This document shows positions 44,506 through 52,530 of a stretch of DNA of 52,530 nt, piece by piece. Position 1 is the stretch's first letter. Each line of letters opens with the position of its first letter. Source of the DNA: an uncultured Cyclobacteriaceae bacterium (GTDB taxonomy: Bacteria; Bacteroidota; Bacteroidia; Cytophagales; Cyclobacteriaceae); assembly GCA_947492745.1 (NCBI GenBank), contig CANLOE010000043.1, positions 1 through 52,530 on the forward strand, written 5' to 3'. The position numbers and the translations under genes were made by a program. The notes under the pieces are model-generated. The model saw only the letters and a list, made by a program, of their open reading frames with translations, searched no databases and was not told where the DNA came from.

Positions 44506-45042
44506 TTTATCCGGGTAATGCCTTCAAATTGATGCGGTATGTTTATTATAAGAAATACCGCAGACCTGAGAATTGTCCCTCGGGTACGAGAGTAGAGAGA
44601 TTGCCAAAGGTTTCATCGAGATCCATCCATAAAGGGTTTACGTTTCTTTTCAAGTACCATTAACGTTCTCAGGTCTATGAATACGGCCCCCGTACAACAG
44701 ATATAGCCTTCCAAGGCCGCTGACTCTAAGCCCATTTTGTCCTATCGGATATTGAAATCTACTCGGATACCAGCGGATACCTTTGACAAGGATGATGCTC
44801 TGAGAATAGGCAACAACAGATTTTTGAAGTGATTTGACTTTTTATTGAAAGCGAAAATTTTCAATTTTCTACTCTAGTAAACCTTTTTAGTGGCATGGCC
44901 AAGGTTATGCCGCGATACAAAAGTCAACATCAGAGTGGGACAAGCTGAATTCGTAGCCGAAAAGAAAAGTCCGGACCACTTTAGTACCTAAAAACAGTTC
45001 TAGAATAGTAAAGAATTATTTTCCACTAAAAGTAAACTGTCA
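44506..45042. other. gap with two inverted repeats
   Basis: A hairpin TGCGGTAT / ATACCGCA (44533-44562) lies after the globin stop. Next come 11-bp arms AGACCTGAGAA / TTCTCAGGTCT (44562-44676) around about 93 bases, perhaps a worn hairpin element. The rest up to the DUF3365 gene shows nothing recognised. Confidence 0.45.
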
Positions 45043-45870
45043 ATGCAACTTAAAAACATTCCACTGAAATTTACCTATTGCACCGCTTTGGGTGCAGTAC
45101 TGTACCTCTGGTCCTGTCAGCCACTGCCCGAAGAAACCGCCACCGTAGAAAAGTCGGATAAAATGTACTCTATAGAAGAAGCTTTCGAAATCGTGGCCAA
45201 AGAAAATGATGTCGCCAGAACCCTATACACCAAAGCTATCGTAGGTGCGGGCAAGAAAAATGGCTTGAAATTCGACGAAGACTGGGAAAAGGACGAGGTA
45301 GAGGCAGGCCCTTTGCCGGCATTGTTCCTGAGGGGTATCGCGGGCAATATCCGCAAAAAGGGAGAAGTACCCTTAGGCCTGTTCCTAGGTTCGGACTTTC
45401 CTATCCGCAAATCCAATAAGTTCAAAGGCAAACAAGCGGAACTCTTCCAGCAGATACGGAACGATGGCCAGCCCAAGTACTTCTATGATGAAGAGGCTCA
45501 ATTGCATACGGCCATGTTCCCTGACTTTGCTGTTGCGGCACCTTGTGTCAACTGCCACAACGAGCATCCCGAAACGACCAAGAGCGATTGGAAACTGGGC
45601 GATATCCAAGGAGCCACTACATGGACATATCCTGAAGATTCCGTATCTTTTGAAGAATTGCAGGCAATAATCATGGCCTACCGTGAAGGTGCTTCCGCGA
45701 CCTTTCAGGCTTATCTGGACAAGGCAGCGGAGTTCAGTGAAAACGAGGTTCCCAGTACAGGCAAATTATGGCCGGCAACAGGATATCACCTCCCTGTACC
45801 CGAGGTATTCTTAGATAGTGTCAATGTGCTTGCCGCTGACGGGACATTAAAAGGGATACTGAAAATGTAG
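45043..45870 (+). CDS. DUF3365 (Tll0287-like) mono-haem c lipoprotein
   Basis: A 275-residue lipoprotein (signal LGAVLYLWSC, lipobox C25) with a DUF3365 domain (about 95-215: LRGIAGNIRKKG, LFLGSDFPIRKSN) and one haem c site, C168-V-N-C171-H172. DUF3365/Tll0287-like proteins are haem sensors or redox partners on the periplasmic side. Neighbouring redox genes suggest an electron-transfer role. Confidence 0.85.
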   Translation: MQLKNIPLKFTYCTALGAVLYLWSCQPLPEETATVEKSDKMYSIEEAFEIVAKENDVARTLYTKAIVGAGKKNGLKFDEDWEKDEVEAGPLPALFLRGIAGNIRKKGEVPLGLFLGSDFPIRKSNKFKGKQAELFQQIRNDGQPKYFYDEEAQLHTAMFPDFAVAAPCVNCHNEHPETTKSDWKLGDIQGATTWTYPEDSVSFEELQAIIMAYREGASATFQAYLDKAAEFSENEVPSTGKLWPATGYHLPVPEVFLDSVNVLAADGTLKGILKM

Positions 45871-45995
45871 CGGGACCCAGCGTACCCGAAGATAGGGGCA
45901 AACGATCTCTGTGAGTACCCAAAAGTCTTGGCGTCTCTTTTTAAAGAAAGGTGGAGACCGACGAGTACCTATCCTGGACTAATGACTTACCAAAA

Positions 45996-46472
45996 ATGAA
46001 CAGAAAACTATTTATCGGTATAGGAGCGACCCTTTTCACTCTCTTTGTACTACAAGATGTATTTGGGGTTCGCTGGTCGGCCCTGCAAGAGTGGCAGTCG
46101 GAGCAGGACTACCGGCGCTGGTCCGGTCTGGGTGTATTCCTTGTCATCCTTTTTCAGTGGAGCCTGAGCCTAGTCCGTGTAGTACCCCGATGGCAGGGAA
46201 AATCAATCGTATTCAACACCATACATCACTGGCTGGGTGCTTTGAGTCCCTTGCTTTTCTACCTGCATTCCGTACAGCTGGGTTTTGCCTATCTCTTTTT
46301 GTTGAGTTTGACCTTTTTCGGTAATTTTCTACTAGGGATGTTCAACCTGAATGTCCTCAAAAGCAAATCCATCGTGGTATACCAAGGCTGGATGATAGCA
46401 CATGTCGCATTTTCATTTTTCATTTCGTTCATTACCCTGTACCACATCTGGGTGGTATTCTATTACGAATAA
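45996..46472 (+). CDS. four-helix membrane protein, probable b-type cytochrome
   Basis: About 158 residues from the ATG at 45996 (MNRKLFIGIGATLFTLFV). Four hydrophobic segments carry histidines in positions suited to haem b ligation (HHWLGALSPLLFYLH, WMIAHVAFSFFISFITLYH). It resembles ferric-reductase-like membrane domains. It is 13 bases before the FAD/2Fe-2S reductase gene, so the two probably form one membrane complex. Haem binding is an inference. Confidence 0.65.
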   Translation: MNRKLFIGIGATLFTLFVLQDVFGVRWSALQEWQSEQDYRRWSGLGVFLVILFQWSLSLVRVVPRWQGKSIVFNTIHHWLGALSPLLFYLHSVQLGFAYLFLLSLTFFGNFLLGMFNLNVLKSKSIVVYQGWMIAHVAFSFFISFITLYHIWVVFYYE

Positions 46473-46485
46473 GTAAGATAAGCCT

Positions 46486-47544
46486 ATGGAGAAAGTCATA
46501 AAACTAAAAGTAGTGGATGTCATTAAGGAAACGGGTGATGCCATCAGTATTCATTTCAAACAACCTTTCCTCAAAAAGATAAAATACAAATCGGGCCAGT
46601 TTCTGACATTACTGGTTCCCATCGAGGGTAAGGTAGAAAGACGTTGCTACTCCCTGAACAGTGCACCAAAAGTCGACAAGACCATCAGTGTTACCATCAA
46701 GAGAGTAAAAGACGGCAAGGTATCCAATCACCTTTTTGAACATATACGTCCGGGAGATACGATAAAGGCCCTCTCTCCCATGGGCAGTTTTGTCATCGAC
46801 CCGGACCTGAAAGCCCAGCGGCATATCGTACTCTTCGGTGCGGGAAGTGGCATCACGCCACTGATGTCCATTCTCAAGACCATACTCCAAGTAGAGTCCA
46901 AAAGTATTGTGTCCCTGTTCTATGGCAATCGCGATGAGGAATCCATCATTTTCGATGCTACGCTTAAGAAATTCAAGGAAAAGTTTCCCCAGCGTTTGCA
47001 GCTGATACACATTCTCTCCGACCCCAACGCCCCGGACTCCCGGTACAAAGGTCGGGTAGAGCGGGCGCAGGTACCCGAACTACTCAGCAGTGTGCCCAAG
47101 TATGCTCCTGAAAAGACACTCTATTTTATCTGTGGTCCATCGGGCATGATGATAGAGGCCGAAGAGGGTCTGAAAGCCTATGGTGTCGCCCCGAAGTACA
47201 TCAGGATAGAACGCTTTTCCGCCCCTCCTGCCAGTGCGCAGGAAGTCAAAGCAGAAGGTGCACTCTTGGAAAACCGCGAGGTCAAGATCGTCAATAAAGG
47301 GAAAGAACACCTGGTGCCCGTAAAGGCCAATCTCTTTATCCTGGACGCCGCACTGGACCATAAATTGGACCTGCCCTATGTATGCCTCGATGGTATCTGT
47401 GGTAGCTGTCGTGCCACCTGTAGCTCGGGGGAAGTATTCATGCGGAAGGGAAATATCCTTTCCGAAAAGGAAATCGAAGAAGGTCAGGTACTGCCCTGTA
47501 TCTGTAAACCCCTTACCAATAATGTGGTCATTGAATACAAATAA
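46486..47544 (+). CDS. FAD/NAD(P)H reductase with C-terminal 2Fe-2S ferredoxin domain
   Basis: A 352-residue oxidoreductase of the PaaE/HCP-reductase type. FAD-binding barrel (about 1-105, RCYS at 53-56), NAD(P) domain (about 110-240, FGAGSGITPLMSIL and ICGPSGMM), then a plant-type ferredoxin domain (about 265-352) with C300-x4-C305-x2-C308-x29-C338. Extra Cys at 312 and 340. It would take electrons from NAD(P)H in the cytoplasm and pass them to the adjacent membrane protein, to globin, or to a nitrate or nitrite reductase. Confidence 0.92.
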   Translation: MEKVIKLKVVDVIKETGDAISIHFKQPFLKKIKYKSGQFLTLLVPIEGKVERRCYSLNSAPKVDKTISVTIKRVKDGKVSNHLFEHIRPGDTIKALSPMGSFVIDPDLKAQRHIVLFGAGSGITPLMSILKTILQVESKSIVSLFYGNRDEESIIFDATLKKFKEKFPQRLQLIHILSDPNAPDSRYKGRVERAQVPELLSSVPKYAPEKTLYFICGPSGMMIEAEEGLKAYGVAPKYIRIERFSAPPASAQEVKAEGALLENREVKIVNKGKEHLVPVKANLFILDAALDHKLDLPYVCLDGICGSCRATCSSGEVFMRKGNILSEKEIEEGQVLPCICKPLTNNVVIEYK

Positions 47545-47938
47545 AAGCTTTTGCAGGCATATAAAGACATTGACCCTACACTCATTTTGTACTACAAAGA
47601 AAAATACTCAAGGTATCAGTGATTTTCAAACCAGGTTTCCGAGCTGGATAAAACCAAAGGTTATCCATACAATGCACTACCCGCTAGTATACAAACGTAC
47701 ATTTTATACAAATTTAGGTTTTAAATGTCGTATAAGATTCCGCGGGTCATTTTTTTTCAATCAAGGCGAGAACCGCAGGGATAGCAGCGCTATCCCGAGG
47801 ATTGTCAACGCAGAGTGAAGCAAAATGAACAGGAAGATAGGCGATATTTGAAAGCTAAGTTTGTATTACAGGTCGCATTTCTTGCTGCTGATCTTACACA
47901 CACATAAAACACGAATTTGTACAAAAAACCCTTAACAC
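47545..47938. other. gap holding family A element before ccmF
   Basis: Apart from the family A element at 47707-47865 I see no gene. The stretch 47866-47938 must contain the ccmF promoter or be read through. Confidence 0.5.
47707..47865 (+). repeat. family A hairpin element, copy 5
   Basis: 159 bp, flanked by TTA on both sides (47704-47706, 47866-47868). Central palindrome ggatagcagcgctatccc. Confidence 0.92.
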
Positions 47939-50551
47939 ATGCTCGGTAACCTAGGACATATCGGTATACTTATCAGCTGGGTCGCTGCCCTATTTGCAGC
48001 GGGATCCTACTATCGCGTACAGTATGCTCCCGATATGAAGCGCGAATGGCTAAATAATGCACGTTTTGCTTTCTTCTCCCATTTGGCGGGCATCATTTTG
48101 GCCATCATTGGTTTATTTATCATCCTCTACCAGCATCGCTACGCCTATCATTATGCCTGGAAGCATTCTTCTAATAATCTGCCCTTACAGTACATCGTTT
48201 CCTGCTTTTGGGAAGGTCAGGAAGGTAGCTTTCTGATATGGATTCTGTGGAACGGCATCATTGGCAGTGTACTGATAAAAACAGCCAAGACCCGCGAACC
48301 CTTGGTCATGCTTGTCTTTTCCCTGTTACAGGTCAGTCTATCGACCATGGTACTCGGATTGTATATCGGCGGACTGAGGGTGGGCAGTTCGCCCTTTACC
48401 TTACTCTCAGCAGTACTGGATGCCCCTATATTTGCTATCGACCCGCTGTTTGTTCCCGAAGATGGTACAGGGCTCAATCCGCTTTTACAGAACATCTGGA
48501 TGGTCATCCACCCTCCTATTATATTTCTGGGCTTTGCTTTGGCTGCCGTACCTTTTGCCTATGTCATTGCGGGACTACTTCAACAAGATACCACATCCTG
48601 GGTGGATACGGTACAGGTGTGGCTATTGACGACCATAGCTGTTCTGGGTGCGGGCATTATGATGGGTGCCTATTGGGCTTATGAGACCTTGAATTTCGGA
48701 GGATACTGGAACTGGGACCCGGTGGAGAATGCCATTCTTATTCCTTGGTTGGTCATGGTGGCGGCCCTGCACGGAATACTGGTCTATAAAAAGAAAGGAC
48801 AGGGACTGGGGTTTACCACAGGACTTCTTCTATCGGGCTTTGTACTGATCATGTACGCTACTTTTCTGACCCGAAGCGGCATCTTGGGCAATGCCAGCGT
48901 CCATTCCTTTACGGATTTAGGGCTTTCGGGCCAATTGCTCATCGTATTGCTATTGACGCTAGGTACGGCTGTAGTTCTCTTTTGGAAAAACCGCCGCTTT
49001 TATATCGGTCCTTCTACCGAACAGCGTATATCGGCTTCCTCTTGGGAACTCTGGATGACATTGGGCATGGCCACCTTGTGCTTGGCGGCATTTCAGGTGT
49101 TATTGCCCACCTCATTTCCCGTAGTTAACAAAATCACCGCTTTCTTGGGATTCTCTCATGAGCTGGCCCCACCCGCTGACCCCCTAGGTTTTTATGCCAA
49201 GTTCCAGTGCTGGTTTGCCATCTTATTCGGATTCAGTGCGGGGATAGCACAGCTCATTTACTGGAAAGGGGTCAGTGACTATAGCTCCCTGGAAGATGCC
49301 CTTAGTAAGCCTTTGTTCATCAGTCTGCTCTTATCGGCACTGGTTGTACTGATGGGGTTTGTTCAGAACTGGGTCTATATTCTACTGTTGTTCAGCGCTA
49401 TATATGGTTTTGTCGCTTCCATTGTGCTGGTCATAGATCATTACCATCTACGAAAAGGAGCACTGGGTGGTCTTTGGGCCCATGCAGGGTTCACTCTGAT
49501 GCTCATTGGTTTTGTGTTTTCAGCGGGACACACCAGAGTGGTCTCCCGCAATCTCCATATCAGCGCTACCGAAAGTAGCCTCCCACTACATGAGGTACAG
49601 GAGCATGTGCTGCTCAACCGCCATCAGGAAAAAGAACTGAACGGCTACCATCTCCGATATGATGATGCCAAAGTATATGCGGGAGAACAGGACTGGCTGA
49701 TCAGTAAGGACATACTGCTGGCCACTACCTATCCCGACATCAAGGTACTGGCCGAAGACCATCACGAAAGCGGTAAACCCATCGCGCACAAAGGGGATAC
49801 CTTGCGCATCAAAGGAGAAAACACCTATTATGAACTACAGCTACGGCATGACGGGCGCTCCTTTACATTACGGCCCAGGATGCAGAACAACCCGCAGATG
49901 GGTTTTATCGCATCCCCCGATATCCATTCTTTTTGGAACCGCGACCTCTACATGCATGTCACTAACTTCCCTGACCAAGAAAAGGTAAAATGGTCGGAGG
50001 CTTTTGATTTCGATATCGGCGAAGGAGAAGTACTGCACTATGCGGACCTCAATATCCGACTGAAAGCTGCACAGGCCAGCACAGCACCCAAAGGGGTAAC
50101 TTTACAGCAGGGTGACCTGGCCATCGTGGCCGAATTTGCTATCGAGGATGGACAGGAGCGCTATACGTCACAACCGCTTTACCTGATACGGGACCGTAAA
50201 GTACGCTTGTATGCGGATGAAGTACCTGCCTTAGGCCTTGAGATGAGTATCAAAAAAATAGATATACGGACAGGAAGGCTACAGTGCAGTCTACGGACTT
50301 CTCAGCGGGACTGGATAACCGTAAAGGCTATCGAAATGCCTCATATCAGCCTAGTCTGGATAGGTACCGTTCTGATGATATTGGGCATCGCTTGGGCGGT
50401 CCTTGATAAGGTGACCGCTCCCCAAGGAAGTCGCTTCATGCATTGGAGAAGGGCACTGCCCGATACAGAGAGCGCCATACCTCCATCACTCCATATCAAA
50501 ACGGCGGACCTGTACAGAGGTACCGCTGCCAACAAAACCTTAGAGAAATAA
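47939..50551 (+). CDS. ccmF: cytochrome c haem lyase of the CcmF type
   Basis: An 870-residue polytopic membrane protein. It has the CcmF signature FWEGQEGSFLIW (90-101), HPPIIFLGFA with a conserved His (191), and the WWD-type haem-handling segment WAYETLNFGGYWNWDPVEN (246-264), then about a dozen membrane segments. A periplasmic C-terminal domain (about 535-790) is followed by a last membrane helix (about 798-818). It ligates haem to apocytochromes c. Being next to a pentahaem cytochrome it may be dedicated to it, though other Ccm genes are not here. Confidence 0.92.
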   Translation: MLGNLGHIGILISWVAALFAAGSYYRVQYAPDMKREWLNNARFAFFSHLAGIILAIIGLFIILYQHRYAYHYAWKHSSNNLPLQYIVSCFWEGQEGSFLIWILWNGIIGSVLIKTAKTREPLVMLVFSLLQVSLSTMVLGLYIGGLRVGSSPFTLLSAVLDAPIFAIDPLFVPEDGTGLNPLLQNIWMVIHPPIIFLGFALAAVPFAYVIAGLLQQDTTSWVDTVQVWLLTTIAVLGAGIMMGAYWAYETLNFGGYWNWDPVENAILIPWLVMVAALHGILVYKKKGQGLGFTTGLLLSGFVLIMYATFLTRSGILGNASVHSFTDLGLSGQLLIVLLLTLGTAVVLFWKNRRFYIGPSTEQRISASSWELWMTLGMATLCLAAFQVLLPTSFPVVNKITAFLGFSHELAPPADPLGFYAKFQCWFAILFGFSAGIAQLIYWKGVSDYSSLEDALSKPLFISLLLSALVVLMGFVQNWVYILLLFSAIYGFVASIVLVIDHYHLRKGALGGLWAHAGFTLMLIGFVFSAGHTRVVSRNLHISATESSLPLHEVQEHVLLNRHQEKELNGYHLRYDDAKVYAGEQDWLISKDILLATTYPDIKVLAEDHHESGKPIAHKGDTLRIKGENTYYELQLRHDGRSFTLRPRMQNNPQMGFIASPDIHSFWNRDLYMHVTNFPDQEKVKWSEAFDFDIGEGEVLHYADLNIRLKAAQASTAPKGVTLQQGDLAIVAEFAIEDGQERYTSQPLYLIRDRKVRLYADEVPALGLEMSIKKIDIRTGRLQCSLRTSQRDWITVKAIEMPHISLVWIGTVLMILGIAWAVLDKVTAPQGSRFMHWRRALPDTESAIPPSLHIKTADLYRGTAANKTLEK

Positions 50552-50554
50552 ACA

Positions 50555-51289
50555 ATGAGGATCAGCAGAAAAAGAAGACGTCAATGGATTGGTTTTGGAC
50601 TGGGCATTTTCATGACCTGTATCGCGTATGTGGTATTGTCCATGCCGAACAACGAAGATTTTCTGAGCAAAGGCCCCATGAACACGGGTCATGAAGACCT
50701 CAGCTGTGAATCCTGCCATACGCCCGCTAAAGGCACGGTCTTCCAACAGGTGCAGGCCAATATCATGTTTACCATCGGTCTGCGGAGAACAGCGGCCGAC
50801 TTCGGCACTGAAAATGTGGACAATCAAAAGTGCCTGGACTGCCACGACCGCCCCAATGACCGACATCCACTTCATCGCTTTACAGAGCCTCGCTTTGTCG
50901 ATGCCAGAAAGAATATAGGGGTCACCTTTTGCGAGTCATGTCATCAGGAGCATAATGGCATGAGAATTACCCAAGTGGACATCGGGTACTGCCGGAACTG
51001 CCATGAAGATACCGAGCTGAAAAACGACCCTTTGGAAATATCCCATAAGGAACTGGTCGAACAGGCACAATGGAGTACCTGCCTACAGTGCCATGACTTT
51101 CACGGTAATCATCTGTACGAGGCCGCAGAGAGTCTGAAGGACACTATCCCTATTACCGTGGTCAGGGCCTATTTTGATGGTGGCCCCTCTCCCTATGCGG
51201 ACCAAAAGAAGCACTACCCTCTAAGTGAAGCGGAGTGGAAAAAAAAGAAAACAGCAGCAAAAAAGGCAATGGGGAAAAAGAAAAAATAG
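50555..51289 (+). CDS. membrane-anchored pentahaem cytochrome c
   Basis: A 244-residue protein with a basic N-terminus and one membrane helix (about 11-31), then five CxxCH haem sites (51-55 CESCH, 93-97 CLDCH, 126-130 CESCH, 146-150 CRNCH, 176-180 CLQCH). It ends with a Lys-rich tail after residue 229. The size and anchor recall NapC/NrfH-like quinol-linked cytochromes, but spacing differs. It starts 3 bases after ccmF. Likely a periplasmic electron carrier to a nitrate/nitrite enzyme coded beyond or away from this window. Confidence 0.88.
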   Translation: MRISRKRRRQWIGFGLGIFMTCIAYVVLSMPNNEDFLSKGPMNTGHEDLSCESCHTPAKGTVFQQVQANIMFTIGLRRTAADFGTENVDNQKCLDCHDRPNDRHPLHRFTEPRFVDARKNIGVTFCESCHQEHNGMRITQVDIGYCRNCHEDTELKNDPLEISHKELVEQAQWSTCLQCHDFHGNHLYEAAESLKDTIPITVVRAYFDGGPSPYADQKKHYPLSEAEWKKKKTAAKKAMGKKKK

Positions 51290-51470
51290 ATCACGGTTTT
51301 CATTTCAGGCCCAGCAGTCCATACTTCATAGAAACAGGTCCATGACCTGACTGTAGTCAAGATTTTGATTTGCGTAGCAATAGCCCGAAACCTGTAAAGG
51401 TGGAGGGCTATTCTATTATATTCCAACTAGGATGGTTAGAGAATTTCAACTTATGAAAAATTCAGACTTA

Positions 51471-51629
51471 TACAAATTTAGGTTTTAAATGTCGTATAAG
51501 ATTCCGCGGGTCATTTTGTTTCAATCAAGGCGAGAACCGCAGGAATAGCAGCGCTATCCCGAGGATTGTCAACGCAGAGTGAAGCAAAATGAACAGGAAG
51601 ATAGGCGATATTTGAAAGCTAAGTTTGTA
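51471..51629 (+). repeat. family A hairpin element, copy 6
   Basis: 159 bp, flanked by TTA on both sides (51468-51470, 51630-51632); nearly identical to copies 3 and 5. Confidence 0.92.
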
Positions 51630-51732
51630 TTATATACTTAGTTATACTCTTGATTTTAACAGTCGGCCAACCTATACCCCGTTCTGAGGAAAGTATTTTA
51701 GACGTGGTGCGTTTTCATCGTTCCAATCGGTT

Positions 51733-52076
51733 TTAACCCAAATTGATCAATAGGGTTTCGTCATGAGGGAATAAAGTGCAATAAAATCAGCGGTTTAGGT
51801 GAGGAGGCCTTTGTATCACTAAGGTGACGAACCTGCGCAGCGCAAAACCGCTGATCTTGAAGCAATTCATGGTCGGAACAGGAAGGCTATTGATTATTTT
51901 GGGGTTAACCCAAATTGATCAATAGGGTTTCGTCATGAGGGAATAAAGTGCAATAAAATCAGTGGTTTAGGTGAGGAGGCCTTTGTATCACTAAGGTAAC
52001 GAACCTGCGCAGCGCAAAACCGCTGATCTTGAAGCAATTTATGGTCGGAATAGGAAAGCTATTGATTATTTTGGGG
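51733..52076. repeat. tandem pair of 172-bp family C units
   Basis: Two units of exactly 172 bp, nearly identical, with TTAA at each boundary (51733, 51905, 52077). Each unit has terminal inverted repeats (CCCAAATTGATCAATAG; CTATTGATTATTTTGGGG) and inner arms AAATCAGCGGTTT / AAACCGCTGATCTT. It looks like two TTAA-targeted hairpin elements side by side. Confidence 0.85.
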
Positions 52077-52400
52077 TTAACCATTTGGATATTGTGAAAA
52101 GGATAAAAACGAATTAGCGATGTCCTAAATCTGTTATAAAAGCAAAATGGCCGGTATCAAGTTGGGCATTAAAATAAAGCTGCACCACTTTTGATACAAC
52201 CTCCTACCCAAACAACAATGAACATCAGTTTCATCCAAAGCGAACAATAGGCCCCCTTATCAACCTTTCCTCAATTGCTCTATAATGCGTTTCTTCTCTA
52301 CCGAAGCTCGACTCAAGACTTTTCATACCCAAACACAACCAAAATGGGACAATGGGACAGTATAAAAAGCTTTCATTCACGGTACAGAAAGGCCCAATAT

Positions 52401-52442
52401 CCTTTCGACTGAGCTAGGTATCTACCTAGCTCAGTCGAAAGG
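52401..52442. repeat. perfect 20-bp palindrome arms
   Basis: CCTTTCGACTGAGCTAGGTA (52401-52420), spacer TC, and its exact complement (52423-52442). No T-run follows, so it is not a standard terminator. The first bases resemble short dispersed repeats common in this phylum. Confidence 0.75.
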
Positions 52443-52456
52443 GAAGCTGTGTTTTA

Positions 52457-52490
52457 TACAGATTAATATTTTTAATGTCGTATATATTGA
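52457..52490 (+). repeat. family A fragment at the right edge
   Basis: After TTA the sequence tacagatta..., ttttaatgtcgtata matches the left 30 or so bases of family A and then diverges. Truncated or worn copy. Confidence 0.5.
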
Positions 52491-52530
52491 TTAATTTCCA
52501 AGATGGGAAAGAAAGTACACTTCGAAGTAA

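Larger units (their letters stand above)
51290..52530. other. gene-free right edge packed with repeats
   Basis: No gene in 1.24 kb. Contents in order: a weak hairpin AATAGCCC / GGGCTATT (51379-51412, possible terminator), family A copy 6, a tandem pair of family C units, about 320 bases with nothing recognised, a perfect 42-base palindrome (52401-52442), and a family A fragment at the edge. Confidence 0.6.

Noticed and set aside
15183-51629. Family A hairpins considered as retron msr/msd, riboswitch or regulatory RNA family
   Set aside because: No reverse transcriptase is present, copies lie in both orientations and one sits inside a transposase gene with a target duplication. A mobile element explains them better.
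51733-52076. Regular repeats considered as a CRISPR array
   Set aside because: Units are 172 bp, directly abutting with no spacers, and each is a palindrome bounded by TTAA. No cas genes are nearby.
35677-52530. Nitrate or nitrite reductase in the uptake region
   Set aside because: None of the proteins shows molybdopterin, NrfA or NirB/NirK signatures. The pentahaem cytochrome alone is not a reductase call.
1-52530. tRNA genes
   Set aside because: No GTTCGA-type T-arm with a matching acceptor stem was found by eye on either strand. A tRNAscan run would be decisive.

Overview
The window looks like chromosomal DNA of a member of the Bacteroidota, probably marine. Three things point there. First, promoters of the phylum's TTG-N20-TAnnTTTG type lie in front of rplM, and TAnnTTTG boxes lie in front of rnpB and a porin gene. 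Second, a secreted beta-agarase ends in a type IX secretion sorting domain. Third, it carries gene families typical of the phylum (DUF2027-Smr, Lacal_2735-type microprotein, HNH, DUF2279). Species cannot be assigned from what I can see. No tRNA, rRNA or CRISPR array was seen.

Layout. 0.6-1.5 kb: a MerR/B12-domain (CarH/LitR-like) regulator. 2.2-4.7 kb: a GH16 beta-agarase on the minus strand. 5.7-7.1 kb: a dead IS5-family element with a small hairpin element inserted in it. 7.3-14.9 kb: a pigment and light-response operon (ECF sigma factor, crtI, crtB, idi, a microprotein, photolyase, SDR-DUF2867, SRPBCC protein, crtZ) behind a perfect TTGACA-N17-TATAAT promoter overlapped by two inverted repeats. 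14.9-20.2 kb, minus strand: a DUF1801 remnant, a degenerate ABC ATPase, HNH nuclease, NlpC/P60 hydrolase, smpB and tsaD. 20.2-30.5 kb, plus strand: tamB, a DUF2279 protein, DUF2027-Smr, a YbjN-like protein, rnpB and a short NtrC-type regulator. 30.6-35.2 kb, minus strand: a tiny lipoprotein, then tsf, rpsB, rpsI and rplM (one ribosomal operon), and an RluA-type pseudouridine synthase. 35.7-51.3 kb, plus strand: a nitrogen and electron-transfer region (FNR/CRP regulator with N-terminal cysteines, porin, nrtABCD, hemA, globin, DUF3365 haem lipoprotein, membrane b-type protein, FAD/2Fe-2S reductase, ccmF, pentahaem cytochrome c). 51.3-52.5 kb: repeats only.

How the genes fit together. The first half is consistent with light-dependent carotenoid synthesis: a cobalamin photoreceptor-type repressor, a sigma factor translationally coupled to crtI, and photolyase in the same transcription unit. 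No lycopene cyclase lies here. The last third couples nitrate/nitrite uptake across both membranes to haem supply (hemA), cytochrome c maturation (ccmF) and a set of redox carriers. The terminal nitrate or nitrite reductase is not in the window.

The most unusual feature is the load of small non-coding hairpin elements between genes. There are six full copies and one fragment of a 159-160 bp element (family A, ends TACAAA, target duplications TAA/TTA). There are three elements with GAGACTG-type ends and TNA duplications (family B). About eight belong to a roughly 170 bp family with CCC-type ends (family C), including a perfect-period tandem pair punctuated by TTAA. Nearly every long gene-free gap is filled by these.
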